From Oharaeibacter diazotrophicus (GTDB taxonomy: Bacteria > Pseudomonadota > Alphaproteobacteria > Rhizobiales > Pleomorphomonadaceae): a stretch of 64,000 nucleotides of DNA. This document shows positions 1 to 8,014 of this stretch, piece after piece. The notes below the pieces were generated by a model. It was not told the DNA's origin, did no database searches, and saw only the letters and a list, made by a program, of their open reading frames with translations. The position numbers and the translations under genes were made by a program. Positions within the stretch are counted from its first letter, which is position 1, and each line of letters opens with the position of its first letter. The DNA lies in NCBI RefSeq assembly GCF_004362745.1, contig NZ_SNXY01000009.1:496001-560000 (forward strand). Reading direction: 5' to 3'.

Positions 1-708
1 GGCCTCGAGCTCTACGGCTCCTATGCAGAGGGCTACCGCGCGCCGTCGATCACCGAGACGCTGGTGTCGGGCCCGCATCCGGGCTTCGTGTTCCTGCCGA
101 ACCCGGACCTGAAGCCGGAGACCGCGCACAACTTCGAGGTCGGCGTCAACTTCCGCCGCGACGACCTCTTCACCGCCGGCGACGCCCTGCGCCTGAAGGC
201 CGGCTGGTTCCACAATTCGGTCGACGACTTCATCGACGGCCGCGTCGGCTTCGTCCCCGGCACCGGCCTGACCTACCAGTACCAGAACGTGTCGAGCGCC
301 ACGCTGCAGGGCGTCGAGCTCGAGGCGAGCTACGACATGGGCCGGGCCTTCGCCGGCCTCACCTACGCCCACACCGACGGCGAGGACGACGACACCGGCG
401 AGGCGCTCGGCTCGGTGCCGGCCGACAAGGTGGTCGGCACCCTCGGCTTCCGCTTCCTCGACGACGCGCTCACCGTCGGCGGCCAGTGGGAGTGGGTCGC
501 CGGCCAGAAGGACGTGCCCTCGGGCACCTCGCCGAGCAAGGCCTACAACCTCGTCAACCTGTTCGCGTCCTACGAACTCACCGAGAATCTCTCGCTGGGG
601 CTGGACGTGAAGAACGTCTTCGACGTCCAGTACACCGAGTACCTCAACGACGACCCGTCGCCGGGTCTCTCGGTCATGTTCACCCTCGACGCCCGCCTCG
701 GCGGCTGA
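1..708 (+). CDS. TonB-dependent haem/siderophore receptor, C-terminal part (gene runs off the left edge)
   Basis: The frame is open from the first base and encodes the last 235 or so residues of an outer-membrane TonB-dependent receptor beta-barrel. Typical barrel features are visible: the segment YAEGYRAPS near the start, NPDLKPETAHNFEVGV with the conserved LKPE turn, and many alternating hydrophobic strands. The plug domain and TonB box lie outside the window. Haem is the likely ligand because the next two genes are haem-handling proteins in the same direction, 26 bp and a few bp apart. The chain ends in LDARLGG rather than the usual terminal aromatic residue. Receptor family: high confidence; ligand: inferred from neighbours. 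Confidence 0.9.
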   Translation, partial: GLELYGSYAEGYRAPSITETLVSGPHPGFVFLPNPDLKPETAHNFEVGVNFRRDDLFTAGDALRLKAGWFHNSVDDFIDGRVGFVPGTGLTYQYQNVSSATLQGVELEASYDMGRAFAGLTYAHTDGEDDDTGEALGSVPADKVVGTLGFRFLDDALTVGGQWEWVAGQKDVPSGTSPSKAYNLVNLFASYELTENLSLGLDVKNVFDVQYTEYLNDDPSPGLSVMFTLDARLGG

Positions 709-734
709 TCCGTTTCCAACTGGAGGATCGTCCC

Positions 735-1079
735 ATGTACATCGCCATGAACCGCTTCCGCGTCGCCCTCGGCCACGAGGAGACCTTCGAGACCGTCTGG
801 CGCCAGCGCGAGCGCCGCCTCTCGGAGGTGCCGGGCTACCTCGAGTTCCACCTTCTCAAGGGCCCGCTCGCCGAGGACCACCGCCTCTACGCCTCGCACA
901 CCGTGTGGGAGAGCCATGCGCACTTCCTCGCCTGGACCAAGTCCGAGCAGTTCCGCGCCGCCCACGCCCGGGCCGGCGAGACCAAGGTCAACTACCTCGG
1001 CGGCCCGCATTTCGAGGGCTTCGAGGTGATCCTGGTCGAGGACCGCGACGGCCGCCGCAGCGACGAGGCCGCGGCGTGA
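735..1079 (+). CDS. ABM-domain haem-degrading monooxygenase (IsdG/HmuQ-like)
   Basis: A 114-residue protein with the ferredoxin-like antibiotic-biosynthesis-monooxygenase fold: an N-terminal strand with YIAMNRFRV, a middle helix with ERRLSEVPGYLEF, and the W...F..W....F..AH pattern (TVWESHAHFLAWTKSEQFRAAHA) typical of IsdG/HmuQ haem oxygenases. These enzymes open the haem ring in the cytoplasm and release iron. The ATG is preceded by GGAGG at 722-726. The gene lies between a TonB receptor and hutX, and its stop codon overlaps the hutX start (GTGA), so the three form one operon. The exact subfamily and the ring-opening product cannot be told from sequence alone. Confidence 0.82.
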   Translation: MYIAMNRFRVALGHEETFETVWRQRERRLSEVPGYLEFHLLKGPLAEDHRLYASHTVWESHAHFLAWTKSEQFRAAHARAGETKVNYLGGPHFEGFEVILVEDRDGRRSDEAAA

Positions 1080-1606
1080 GCGCGGCCGCCTCGGCCGCAC
1101 CGGCCGCACCGGCCGACACGCGCGCCGAACGGCTCGCGGCGGCGCTCGCCGCCAAGCCCGACGGCATCGTCGAGGCGATCGCCCGCGACGTCGGCGTCAG
1201 CCCGCGAGACGTACTCGCCGCCATGCCCTCCGGCGAGGTGGTGCTGCTCGCCGCCGACCGCTTCGGCGAGGTCTGGACCGCGCTCGGCACGTGGCGGGAG
1301 GTGCTCTTCATCGTCCACACCGACACGGTGGTGCTGGAGGTGAAGGGGTCGCTTCCCGCCGGCAGCGAGGGCCACGGCTGGTTCAACGTCCACGGCGACA
1401 GCCCGATCGGCGGCCACATCCGCAAGGAGGCCTGCGCGGCGATCGCGCTGGTCGACCGACCGTTCCACGGCCGGCGCTCCTGCTCGGTGTGGTTCCTCGA
1501 CGGGAACGGCGAGGCGATGTTCAAGGTGTTCGTGCCGCGCGACGCGGCGCGCGCCCTCGATCCGGACGCCCTCGCCCGCTTCGAGGCGCTGATGGCGGCG
1601 GGCTGA
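1076..1606 (+). CDS. hutX: HutX/HuvX-family cytosolic haem carrier protein
   Basis: A 176-residue protein read from a GTG that overlaps the preceding stop codon by 4 bp, showing translational coupling. After an Ala-rich lead it has the HutX fold: an N-terminal helical region (GIVEAIARDVGVSPRDVLAAMP) followed by beta-rich repeats including WREVLFIVHTDTVVLEVKGSLP and GHGWFNVHGDSPIGGHI. Members of this family bind haem and pass it to a haem oxygenase, which fits the ABM monooxygenase upstream. A strong intrinsic terminator follows at 1631-1660, closing the operon. Length is normal for the family. Confidence 0.85.
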   Translation: MSAAASAAPAAPADTRAERLAAALAAKPDGIVEAIARDVGVSPRDVLAAMPSGEVVLLAADRFGEVWTALGTWREVLFIVHTDTVVLEVKGSLPAGSEGHGWFNVHGDSPIGGHIRKEACAAIALVDRPFHGRRSCSVWFLDGNGEAMFKVFVPRDAARALDPDALARFEALMAAG

Positions 1607-1630
1607 CCCGCCCGCGAAACGAAACGTCGC

Positions 1631-1660
1631 AAGCCCCGTGCGATCGCTCGCGCGGGGCTT
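1631..1660 (+). terminator. Rho-independent terminator of the haem operon
   Basis: Arms AAGCCCCG (1631-1638) and CGGGGCTT (1653-1660) can pair, and the second arm runs into TTT. It lies 25 bp after the hutX stop codon. Confidence 0.8.
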
Positions 1661-1697
1661 TCGCGTTCGGGACCGTCGCGGACCGCGGCGGCGACTC

Positions 1698-1824
1698 ATA
1701 CCAGTCTCGCAAACTCCCGACTCGTCGGGAATTTGCGAGGTTTCGGCCATAAGGCCGGCGCCCGGTCGGGCGCTCCTCGCCCGGAAAGCTCCGACCACAG
1801 GTCGGAACTTTGCGAGCTCGGTAT
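1698..1824. repeat. 127-bp palindromic intergenic repeat element with imperfect terminal inverted repeats
   Basis: The ends, 1698-1721 and 1801-1824, are inverted repeats of each other (19 of 24 positions match, beginning ATACC and sharing CTCGCAAA and CCGAC). The left end is also a hairpin by itself: CTCGCAAA-TCCCGAC pairs with GTCGGGA-TTTGCGAG across 1706-1739. The centre contains more GC stems. It touches the stop codon of the SPW gene so that the minus strand reads TGATACCGAGCTC; the same 13-base string directly follows the stop of the multicopper oxidase gene at 7923-7935. This fits a dispersed REP-like repeat used as an intergenic or terminator element. Confidence 0.6.
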
Positions 1825-2195
1825 CAGGCGGCTTCGGCGGCGCCGCGGCGCGGGGCGACCAGCGCCCACAGGGCGTAGGCGCCGAGCGACAGCGTCGCGA
1901 GGCCGGTGACGCCGTGGATCCACAGCGCACCCGGCTCGTCCGAGAAGCCGGCGAGCGACGGCGCCACGATCGCCGCGGCCCCGAGCGCCAGGTTGGCGAC
2001 GTCGGGCCGGCGGCGGTCGTCGACGGCCATCGACATGTTGCCGGCGAAGATCGCGAAGCCGATCGCCCAGGCGCTCCACGCCGCGGCGGTCGCGGCGGTC
2101 AGCCCGAGGACGAAGGGCGAGAACAGGAGGGCCGTCCCGGCGAGGGCGGCGAGGACGCGGACCACGGTCCGCTGCGTGCTCTTGCTGGCCTGCAT
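1824..2195 (-). CDS. SPW-repeat membrane protein
   Basis: A 123-residue integral membrane protein with four hydrophobic segments, roughly residues 12-32, 36-55, 68-86 and 92-115. It contains SPF (LLFSPFVLGL) and WSAWAIGFAIFAGN segments characteristic of the SPW repeat family (PF03779). The start is the ATG before QASKSTQRT; a much longer upstream frame exists but has arginine- and histidine-rich noise composition. Function of the family is unknown. The gene is single and divergent from the aldolase gene, and its 3' end runs into the palindromic repeat. Confidence 0.8.
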   Translation of the reverse strand: MQASKSTQRTVVRVLAALAGTALLFSPFVLGLTAATAAAWSAWAIGFAIFAGNMSMAVDDRRRPDVANLALGAAAIVAPSLAGFSDEPGALWIHGVTGLATLSLGAYALWALVAPRRGAAEAA

Positions 2196-2585
2196 GTCGA
2201 AGTCGCTCCTCTCGTCTATGCGGGCCGGTTGGAACCAGGTGCCGAAGGTCGGGCCGATCTGGGGAGGACGTACGCCACGGTGCGGGCGTGGACGTGACCT
2301 TCCTTCGCAGTGCACCACCGCAGCGCACAAAATGCCAGCCCTTCGTTTCGGAATTCTGACCGACCCGTGTCGATTTCGTGGGACGGGGACCGGATGCGGA
2401 AACGCTGACGCCGATCGTCGGCGGCTCCGGACCCCGCCCGTCGCGGAGCCGCCCCCCTTGCGCTCATCCGGACAACCACGCCGACAGCCATGCGTTCCCG
2501 CAGGCCGCCGCACCGCGGCGCTTGACAACCCCGCCCGCGGCGGCTCCCTGGACGCCCGCCCTCCCCCGCCTCCGGACACCCAGCC
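2196..2585. other. Divergent intergenic region between the SPW gene and the aldolase gene
   Basis: 390 bp without a convincing gene. It must hold the promoters for both divergent genes. A slightly AT-richer stretch lies around 2320-2375. I see no clear operator, riboswitch or repeat. Confidence 0.4.
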
Positions 2586-3518
2586 ATGGCCCTCGACGAG
2601 ACCGCATCCGGCGTCTTCACCATCGCCGCCACGCCGTTCCACCCGGACGGGGCGCTCGACTTGCCGTCGCTCGAGCGCCTGACCGACTTCTACGTCGGCG
2701 CCGGCGTCGACGGCATCACCATCCTCGGCATCATGGGCGAGGCGCAGAAGCTCGAGCCGGCGGAGTCGCTCGCGGTCGCGCGCACGGTGATCGGCCGGGC
2801 CGGCGTGCCGGTGGTGGTGGGCGTGTCGGCACCCGGCTTCGCGGCGATGCGCGCCCTCGCCCGCGAGGCGATGGAGGTGGGTGCGGCCGGCGTGATGATC
2901 GCGCCGCCGCCGGCGCTGCGCACCGACGACCAGATCGTCGGCTACTACGCCGAGGCGGTCGCCGCGATCGGTGACGACGTGCCCTTCGTGCTGCAGGACT
3001 ATCCGCTGATCATCGGTGTCGTGATCGCACCGGGCGTCATCCGCCGCATCGTCGCGGCGCATCCGTCCTGCGTGATGCTGAAACACGAGGACTGGCCCGG
3101 CCTCGAGAAGATCTCGACGCTGCGCCGCTTCTCCGCCGAGGGCACGATGCGGCGGATCTCGATCCTGTGCGGCAACGGCGGCCTGTTCCTCGACTTCGAG
3201 ACCGAGCGCGGCGCCGACGGCGCCATGACCGGCTACGCCTTCCCGGAGATGCTGGTCGACCTCGTCGCCCTCGCCCGCGCCGGCCGCCGCGACGAGGCGC
3301 ACGACCTCTTCGACGCCCACCTGCCGCTGATCCGCTACGAGCAGCAGCCCGCCGCGGGCCTCGCGGTGCGCAAGCACGTGCTCGCCCGCCGCGGCGTCAT
3401 CGCCTCCGACGCGCAGCGCCGGCCGGGCGCCGGTCTGACGCCGGCCGCCCGCGCCGAGGTCGACTATCTCTACGATCGCGTCGTCCGCCGCGGCCTCGGC
3501 GTCCGCGGACCACTGTAA
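2586..3518 (+). CDS. DapA-family (dihydrodipicolinate synthase-like) aldolase/lyase
   Basis: A 310-residue class I aldolase of the DapA/NAL superfamily. The substrate-binding GTTGE motif appears as GIMGE (48-52), the catalytic tyrosine as QDYP (Y139) and the Schiff-base lysine as VMLKHEDW (K166). The protein starts GVFTIAATPFHPDGALD, the usual first strand. A true DapA is unlikely because GTTGE is altered and the C-terminal part is diverged; related proteins act on 2-keto-3-deoxy sugars, 4-hydroxy-2-oxoglutarate and similar compounds. The substrate cannot be assigned. The gene converges with adenine deaminase, with only 4 bp between stops. Confidence 0.85.
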   Translation: MALDETASGVFTIAATPFHPDGALDLPSLERLTDFYVGAGVDGITILGIMGEAQKLEPAESLAVARTVIGRAGVPVVVGVSAPGFAAMRALAREAMEVGAAGVMIAPPPALRTDDQIVGYYAEAVAAIGDDVPFVLQDYPLIIGVVIAPGVIRRIVAAHPSCVMLKHEDWPGLEKISTLRRFSAEGTMRRISILCGNGGLFLDFETERGADGAMTGYAFPEMLVDLVALARAGRRDEAHDLFDAHLPLIRYEQQPAAGLAVRKHVLARRGVIASDAQRRPGAGLTPAARAEVDYLYDRVVRRGLGVRGPL

Positions 3519-3522
3519 GGCA

Positions 3523-5241
3523 TCACTCCTCCACGAAGGCGAAGGCGTCGACGTCGAACAGGCCGCGGTCGGTGATCTTGAGGTGCGGGATCACCGGCAG
3601 CGGCAGGAAGGCGACCTGGAGGAAGGGCTCCGGCAGCGTGCAGCCGAGGGCGCGCGCGGCCGTGCGCAGTTCCACGAGGGCATCCTGCACCACCGCGAAG
3701 GGCTCGAGGCTCATCAGCCCGGCCACCGGCAGCGCCAGTTCGGCGAGGATGCGGCCGCCCTCGGCGACCGCGAAACCGCCGCCGATCGCCTGGAGGCGGT
3801 TGACCGCCAGCGCCATGTCGGCGTCGTCGACGCCGACCACGGTGACGTTGTGGCTGTCGTGGCCGACCGAGGAGGCGATCGCGCCGCGTCGCATCCCGAA
3901 ACCGTGGACGAAGGCGCGGCCGATCGAGCCGGACTTGCCGTGGCGTTCGACGACGCAGACCTTGACGACATCCTGTGCCGGATCGGGCCGCACCGCGCCG
4001 TCCTCGACCGGCAGCACCGCCTCGCGCCGGCGGGTGATGATCAGCCCGGCCTCGACGCCGATCACCGGACGCGGCCCGGCGTTGCCGCGGGCGTCGATCC
4101 GGAAGTCGGCGGCGCCGACCGCCGGCGCCCGCATCGAGCCGAGGCCGACCGGCGGCACGATCTCGCGGGCGTCGAACAACGCCGGCTCGACCAGCCGGCC
4201 GGCGGAGACGACGTCGGTGACGTCGCAGCGGTCGAGGTCGTCGACGAGCACGAAGTCGGCGCGCCAGCCGGGCGCCACCAGCCCGCGGTCGGAAAGGCCG
4301 AAGATCCGCGCCGCCGACCAGCTGGCAGCCCGGTAGACGTGGTGGCGCGGCCGGCCGCGGGCGATCAGCGCCCGGATCATGCCGTCGAGATGGCCGTGCT
4401 CGATGATGTCGAGCGGATTGCGGTCGTCGGTGCACAGCGCCACGAAGGACGAGGTGTTCTCGTCGAGCACCTCGGCGAGCGCCGGCAAGTCCTTGGAGAC
4501 CGAGCCGTCGCGGATCAGGATCGCCATGCCCTTGGCGAGCTTCGCGCGTGCCTCGCGGGCGGTGGTGGCTTCGTGGTCGGTGCGGATGCCGGCGGCGAGA
4601 TAGCCGTTGAGCGCAAGGCCGCCGAGCAGCGGCGCGTGGCCGTCGACGTGGCGGCCCTGGAAGGCGGCGAGCTTGGCGAGCACGTCGGGCGCCTTGGCGA
4701 GCACGCCGGGGAAGTTCATCATCTCGGCGAGGCCGATCACCTTGGGATGACCGGCGAGCGGCAGGAGGTCCTCGACGCCGAGCCGGGCGCCGGAGGTCTC
4801 GAAGTCGGTGGCGGGCACGCAGGACGACAGGTTGACCCTGAGGTCCATCACCGTGCGCTCGGCGGCGGCGAGGAAGTAGCGGATGCCCTCGGTGCCGACG
4901 ACGTTGGCGATCTCGTGCGGGTCGCAGATCGCGGTGGTGACGCCGTGCGGCAGCACGCCGCGATCGAACTCGAACGGCGTCACCAGCGAGGATTCGACGT
5001 GGAGATGGGTGTCGATGAAGCCCGGCACGCAGAAACGGCCGCGGCCGTCGACGACGCGGATGCCGTCGTAGCAGGCGTGGGTGCCGACGATGCGGTCCGC
5101 CACCACCGCGACGTCGGTCTCGGTCACCGCGCCGGTCATGACGTCGAGGAGGCGGACGTTCCGCACCACGAGGTCGGCGGGCACGCGACCCTGGCCGGCG
5201 TCGATCATGCGGGCGAGCGTTTCGGCGTCGGGCTGCGTCAT
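3523..5241 (-). CDS. ade: adenine deaminase
   Basis: A 572-residue amidohydrolase that converts adenine to hypoxanthine and ammonia in purine salvage (EC 3.5.4.2). The metal-binding motif is [12 protein letters not shown] (H79, H81), followed by [12 protein letters not shown], the family signature [18 protein letters not shown] and TDHEATT, all matching the AdeC/YicP family in order. Near the C-terminus there is SSVGHDSHN and a GGG region as expected. Length is typical (540-590). The start MTQPDAETL precedes the conserved [12 protein letters not shown]. No neighbouring purine gene is seen, so it may stand alone. Confidence 0.95.
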   Translation of the reverse strand: MTQPDAETLARMIDAGQGRVPADLVVRNVRLLDVMTGAVTETDVAVVADRIVGTHACYDGIRVVDGRGRFCVPGFIDTHLHVESSLVTPFEFDRGVLPHGVTTAICDPHEIANVVGTEGIRYFLAAAERTVMDLRVNLSSCVPATDFETSGARLGVEDLLPLAGHPKVIGLAEMMNFPGVLAKAPDVLAKLAAFQGRHVDGHAPLLGGLALNGYLAAGIRTDHEATTAREARAKLAKGMAILIRDGSVSKDLPALAEVLDENTSSFVALCTDDRNPLDIIEHGHLDGMIRALIARGRPRHHVYRAASWSAARIFGLSDRGLVAPGWRADFVLVDDLDRCDVTDVVSAGRLVEPALFDAREIVPPVGLGSMRAPAVGAADFRIDARGNAGPRPVIGVEAGLIITRRREAVLPVEDGAVRPDPAQDVVKVCVVERHGKSGSIGRAFVHGFGMRRGAIASSVGHDSHNVTVVGVDDADMALAVNRLQAIGGGFAVAEGGRILAELALPVAGLMSLEPFAVVQDALVELRTAARALGCTLPEPFLQVAFLPLPVIPHLKITDRGLFDVDAFAFVEE

Positions 5242-5321
5242 GCGCGGGGCTTCCTCGGCGGTGGTCGGTCCGTTCCGACTATCCCGTCCCCGGTCCCGCT
5301 TGGATAGCCCTTCCCCGCGCG

Positions 5322-5585
5322 TCAGCCGTCGAGCAGCGCCAGCGCGGCGATCGCGGCGGTGGGCAGGAGGGCGATCAGGGCCATCCGGTCGCCGAGGCGG
5401 GCGACGAGCGGGTCGCCGGCGAAGCTGGCGAGCCCGCCGACCGCGGCCATGCCGACGACGGTGAGGCAGGCCCAGGCCGCGAACAGGGCGATGGTCAGGC
5501 CCGCGGCATTGCCGATCGCGGAGAGCACGGCGGGAAGGACGGTGGTCCGGCGGGCGGTGCGGAAGGAAGCGGGGGCGGCGAACAT
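5322..5585 (-). CDS. small hypothetical membrane protein
   Basis: An 87-residue protein with two clear hydrophobic helices, about residues 24-48 ([20 protein letters not shown]) and 66-85 ([18 protein letters not shown]). I do not recognise the family. Codon use matches the neighbours, and the gene is set apart by 80 bp from ade. The ATG at 5585 gives a sensible short N-terminus; a longer frame upstream is arginine-rich noise. Confidence 0.55.
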   Translation of the reverse strand: MFAAPASFRTARRTTVLPAVLSAIGNAAGLTIALFAAWACLTVVGMAAVGGLASFAGDPLVARLGDRMALIALLPTAAIAALALLDG

Positions 5586-5729
5586 GGGGACGCTCCGGAT
5601 CTCGCGGGAACGGACACGCCGCCGTTCCCTTCGGTGCGACAACGGCATGCGCCCGCCCCGCGTTCCGCGCTTCCCACGTCCGCGGGGGATGTGCTTCAAG
5701 GAACCCCCGTCCGAGGAGGAAGAGAACCC

Positions 5730-6125
5730 GTGCCCGACGTCCGTTCCATCTGCGCCATCGGTCTCTCGGGCCAGCTCGGTCTCCACGGTCACCTGCCGTG
5801 GGAAGGCGACCAGCGGCCCGAGTTCGTCGCCGACGTCGCCCGCTTCTTCGACATCACCCGCGGCCACGTGCTGATCGCCGGCCCGAAGACGATCGGCGCC
5901 ATCCCGGACTTCGCCCGCGGCGACCGCACGCTGGTGGTGATCCGCTCGCACGAGGATCCCGAGGAGGTGCTGTCGCGCTTTCCCGACCGTGTGGTCTACG
6001 TCGGCGGCGGCCCGCCGGTGTGGGACGTCTACGCCCGCCACATCCGGCACTGGGACATCAATCGCCTGCCCTACGACGGCCCGGCCGACCGCTGGTTCGA
6101 CCCGAAGTGGCTGGTGGCCGGTTGA
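5730..6125 (+). CDS. short divergent dihydrofolate reductase-like protein
   Basis: A 131-residue protein starting at GTG, 7 bp after a strong Shine-Dalgarno AGGAGGAAGAG (5713-5723). Several DHFR landmarks occur in order: [18 protein letters not shown] matches the first strand and the LPW element, [14 protein letters not shown] matches the MGRKTWESIG region, RTLVVI matches the third strand, and [11 protein letters not shown] matches the IGGG cofactor loop. It is shorter than usual (about 160), mostly in the C-terminal half, and the acidic substrate residue after LPW is not obvious. It may not reduce dihydrofolate; it could be a RibD-type or specialised reductase. Family assignment is reasonably firm, activity unknown. 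Confidence 0.65.
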   Translation: MPDVRSICAIGLSGQLGLHGHLPWEGDQRPEFVADVARFFDITRGHVLIAGPKTIGAIPDFARGDRTLVVIRSHEDPEEVLSRFPDRVVYVGGGPPVWDVYARHIRHWDINRLPYDGPADRWFDPKWLVAG

Positions 6126-6166
6126 GCGCACGAAGGCGGGTGCTCCTGCCCCCAATTCCGACGATC

Positions 6167-6185
6167 TCGTATGACATTTGTACGA
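6167..6185. promoter_or_regulatory. possible operator upstream of the multicopper oxidase gene
   Basis: TCGTA (6167-6171) and TACGA (6181-6185) form an inverted repeat with a 9-bp spacer inside an AT-rich stretch about 90 bp before the oxidase start. No regulator is adjacent. Short arms make this tentative. Confidence 0.3.
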
Positions 6186-6275
6186 AATCGACTCGAATTG
6201 TTGCCAGATTTTAATCAATTCCCTATGTTTCCGGGCGATGCGGCGTGACACGGGGCCGGGGGGGAATTCGACATC

Positions 6276-7925
6276 ATGACCATCACGCGCAGGCGCTTCC
6301 TCGCGGGTACCTCGCTCGCGGCGGGCGCCGCCATGGCCGGGGCGTTGCCGGGCGGCCGTCCGGCCGTCGCCGCCGCCGGGCTGACGCCCTTCGTCGACCG
6401 GCTGCCGGTGCCGCCGCCGGCAAAGCCCGTCGGCAAGGCGCTCGTCGGGCCCTACCCGACCGCGGACGTCTACCGCATGACGGTCGGCACGCTGGCTCAC
6501 CGCTTCCACCGCGACCTGCCGCTTTCGACGGTGTGGGGCTACAACGGCAGCTATCCCGGGCCGACGATCTCGGCGGTCTCGGGCCGTCCGCTCTACGTGC
6601 AATGGGTCAACGGCCTGCCGAACGCGCCGCATCCCTTGTGGTCGCCGGCCTTCGCGGCGGCGCACGGGCCGGGGATCGGCGGCACCAGCCCCGACGCGGC
6701 GCGCACCGTCGCCCATCTCCACGGCGGCCGCGTGCCGCCGGACGCCGACGGCTGGCCCGAGGAGATCGTGCTGCCGGGCCGCTCGACCAAGCCCTACCTC
6801 TACCCGAACTTCCAGGAAGCGGCGACGCTCTGGTACCACGACCACGCGCTCGGCATCACCCGGCTCAACGTGATGATGGGCCTCGCCGGCGCCTACGTGA
6901 TCAAGGACGGCTGGGAGAACGCCCTGCCGCTGCCGAAGGGCGCCTACGACGTGCCGTTGATCGTGCAGGACCGGATGCTGACCAGCCTCGGCCGGATCTC
7001 CTACCCGCTCGACCTCGCGCCGGAGTTCTTCGGCGACGTCAACGTCGTCAACGGCAAGGTCTGGCCCTACCTCGACGTCGCCCGCGGCAAGTATCGGTTC
7101 CGCGTCGTCAACGGCTGCAATTCGAAGTTCCTCGACCTCGCCTTCGCCGACGGCCGCGCCTTCGCGCAGATCGCGTCCGACCAGGGCCTCCTGCCGGCAC
7201 CGGAGATCCGCACGTCGGTGCGGCTCGCGCCGGGCGAGCGCGTCGAGATCGTGGCCGACTTCCAGCGCGACAGGCCCGGCGCGGGGATCGTCCTCGTCAA
7301 CCGGCTGGCGCCGGCGCCCTATCCGGGCGGCGGCAACGCGGCGGTGCCGGAGAACGTGATGGCCTTTCGCGTCGGCTCGGCCTACGGCCACACCGCCGCG
7401 CTGCCGACCAAGCTGCGCACGGTGCTGCCGTCGGTACCGCAGCAGACGCGCTGGACCACCTCGCAGTACCTCGAGAAGATCCCCGAGAGCGCAGCCAAGG
7501 CGACGCGCCGCTTCACGCTGATCGAGGCGACGAACACCGGCACCGCGATCTGCGTCAACGCCGGCGGCTTCACCCCGGCGATCCGCGACGAGGCCGGCAA
7601 GATCCAGTGGTCGGACCCGCTGCCCTTCAAGGTGAAGGCCGGCGACGTCGAGATCTGGGAGTTCACCAACGAGACGGTGGACACCCATCCGGTCCACGTC
7701 CATCTCGCGCAGATGCAGTTGCTCGGCCGGATCTCGCCGCCGGGCACGCCGGCCGCCGGCAGCGCCGAGGGGCCGGGCGTGGTCAAGGACACCTGGCAGC
7801 TCCATCCCGGCGAGACGATCCGCCTGATCGGCCGCTTCGAGGGCTATCCCGGCAAGTACGCCTTCCACTGCCACATCCTCGAACACGAGGATTGCGAGAT
7901 GATGCGCTGGTTCGAGCTGGTCTGA
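6276..7925 (+). CDS. Tat-exported multicopper oxidase, CotA/bilirubin oxidase-like laccase
   Basis: A 549-residue periplasmic multicopper oxidase. The N-terminus carries a twin-arginine signal (ITRRRFLAGTSLAAGAAM) with cleavage near residues 32-34. All four copper-binding segments are present: HLHGG (H147, H149), WYHDHA (H188, H190), HPVHVH (H471, H474, H476) and HCHILEHEDCEMM (H531, C532, H533, H537, M542). Their spacing and wording match Bacillus CotA, and Met542 is the axial type 1 ligand. Such enzymes oxidise phenolics, bilirubin or metals while reducing oxygen to water. The gene stands alone, with an AT-rich upstream region and a terminator downstream. The natural substrate is unknown. 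Confidence 0.92.
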   Translation: MTITRRRFLAGTSLAAGAAMAGALPGGRPAVAAAGLTPFVDRLPVPPPAKPVGKALVGPYPTADVYRMTVGTLAHRFHRDLPLSTVWGYNGSYPGPTISAVSGRPLYVQWVNGLPNAPHPLWSPAFAAAHGPGIGGTSPDAARTVAHLHGGRVPPDADGWPEEIVLPGRSTKPYLYPNFQEAATLWYHDHALGITRLNVMMGLAGAYVIKDGWENALPLPKGAYDVPLIVQDRMLTSLGRISYPLDLAPEFFGDVNVVNGKVWPYLDVARGKYRFRVVNGCNSKFLDLAFADGRAFAQIASDQGLLPAPEIRTSVRLAPGERVEIVADFQRDRPGAGIVLVNRLAPAPYPGGGNAAVPENVMAFRVGSAYGHTAALPTKLRTVLPSVPQQTRWTTSQYLEKIPESAAKATRRFTLIEATNTGTAICVNAGGFTPAIRDEAGKIQWSDPLPFKVKAGDVEIWEFTNETVDTHPVHVHLAQMQLLGRISPPGTPAAGSAEGPGVVKDTWQLHPGETIRLIGRFEGYPGKYAFHCHILEHEDCEMMRWFELV

Positions 7926-7945
7926 TACCGAGCTCCGAAACCAGA

Positions 7946-7977
7946 AGGCCCCGGCCGGATCGCTCCGGCCGGGGCCT
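7946..7977 (+). terminator. Rho-independent terminator after the multicopper oxidase gene
   Basis: A 14-bp perfect stem, AGGCCCCGGCCGGA paired with TCCGGCCGGGGCCT around a TCGC loop, followed by CTTCGTTT. It serves the oxidase and may also stop the convergent chemoreceptor gene. Confidence 0.85.
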
Positions 7978-8014
7978 CTTCGTTTCCGGGTCCTTCGCCG
8001 GTCTGTCGCCCCCG

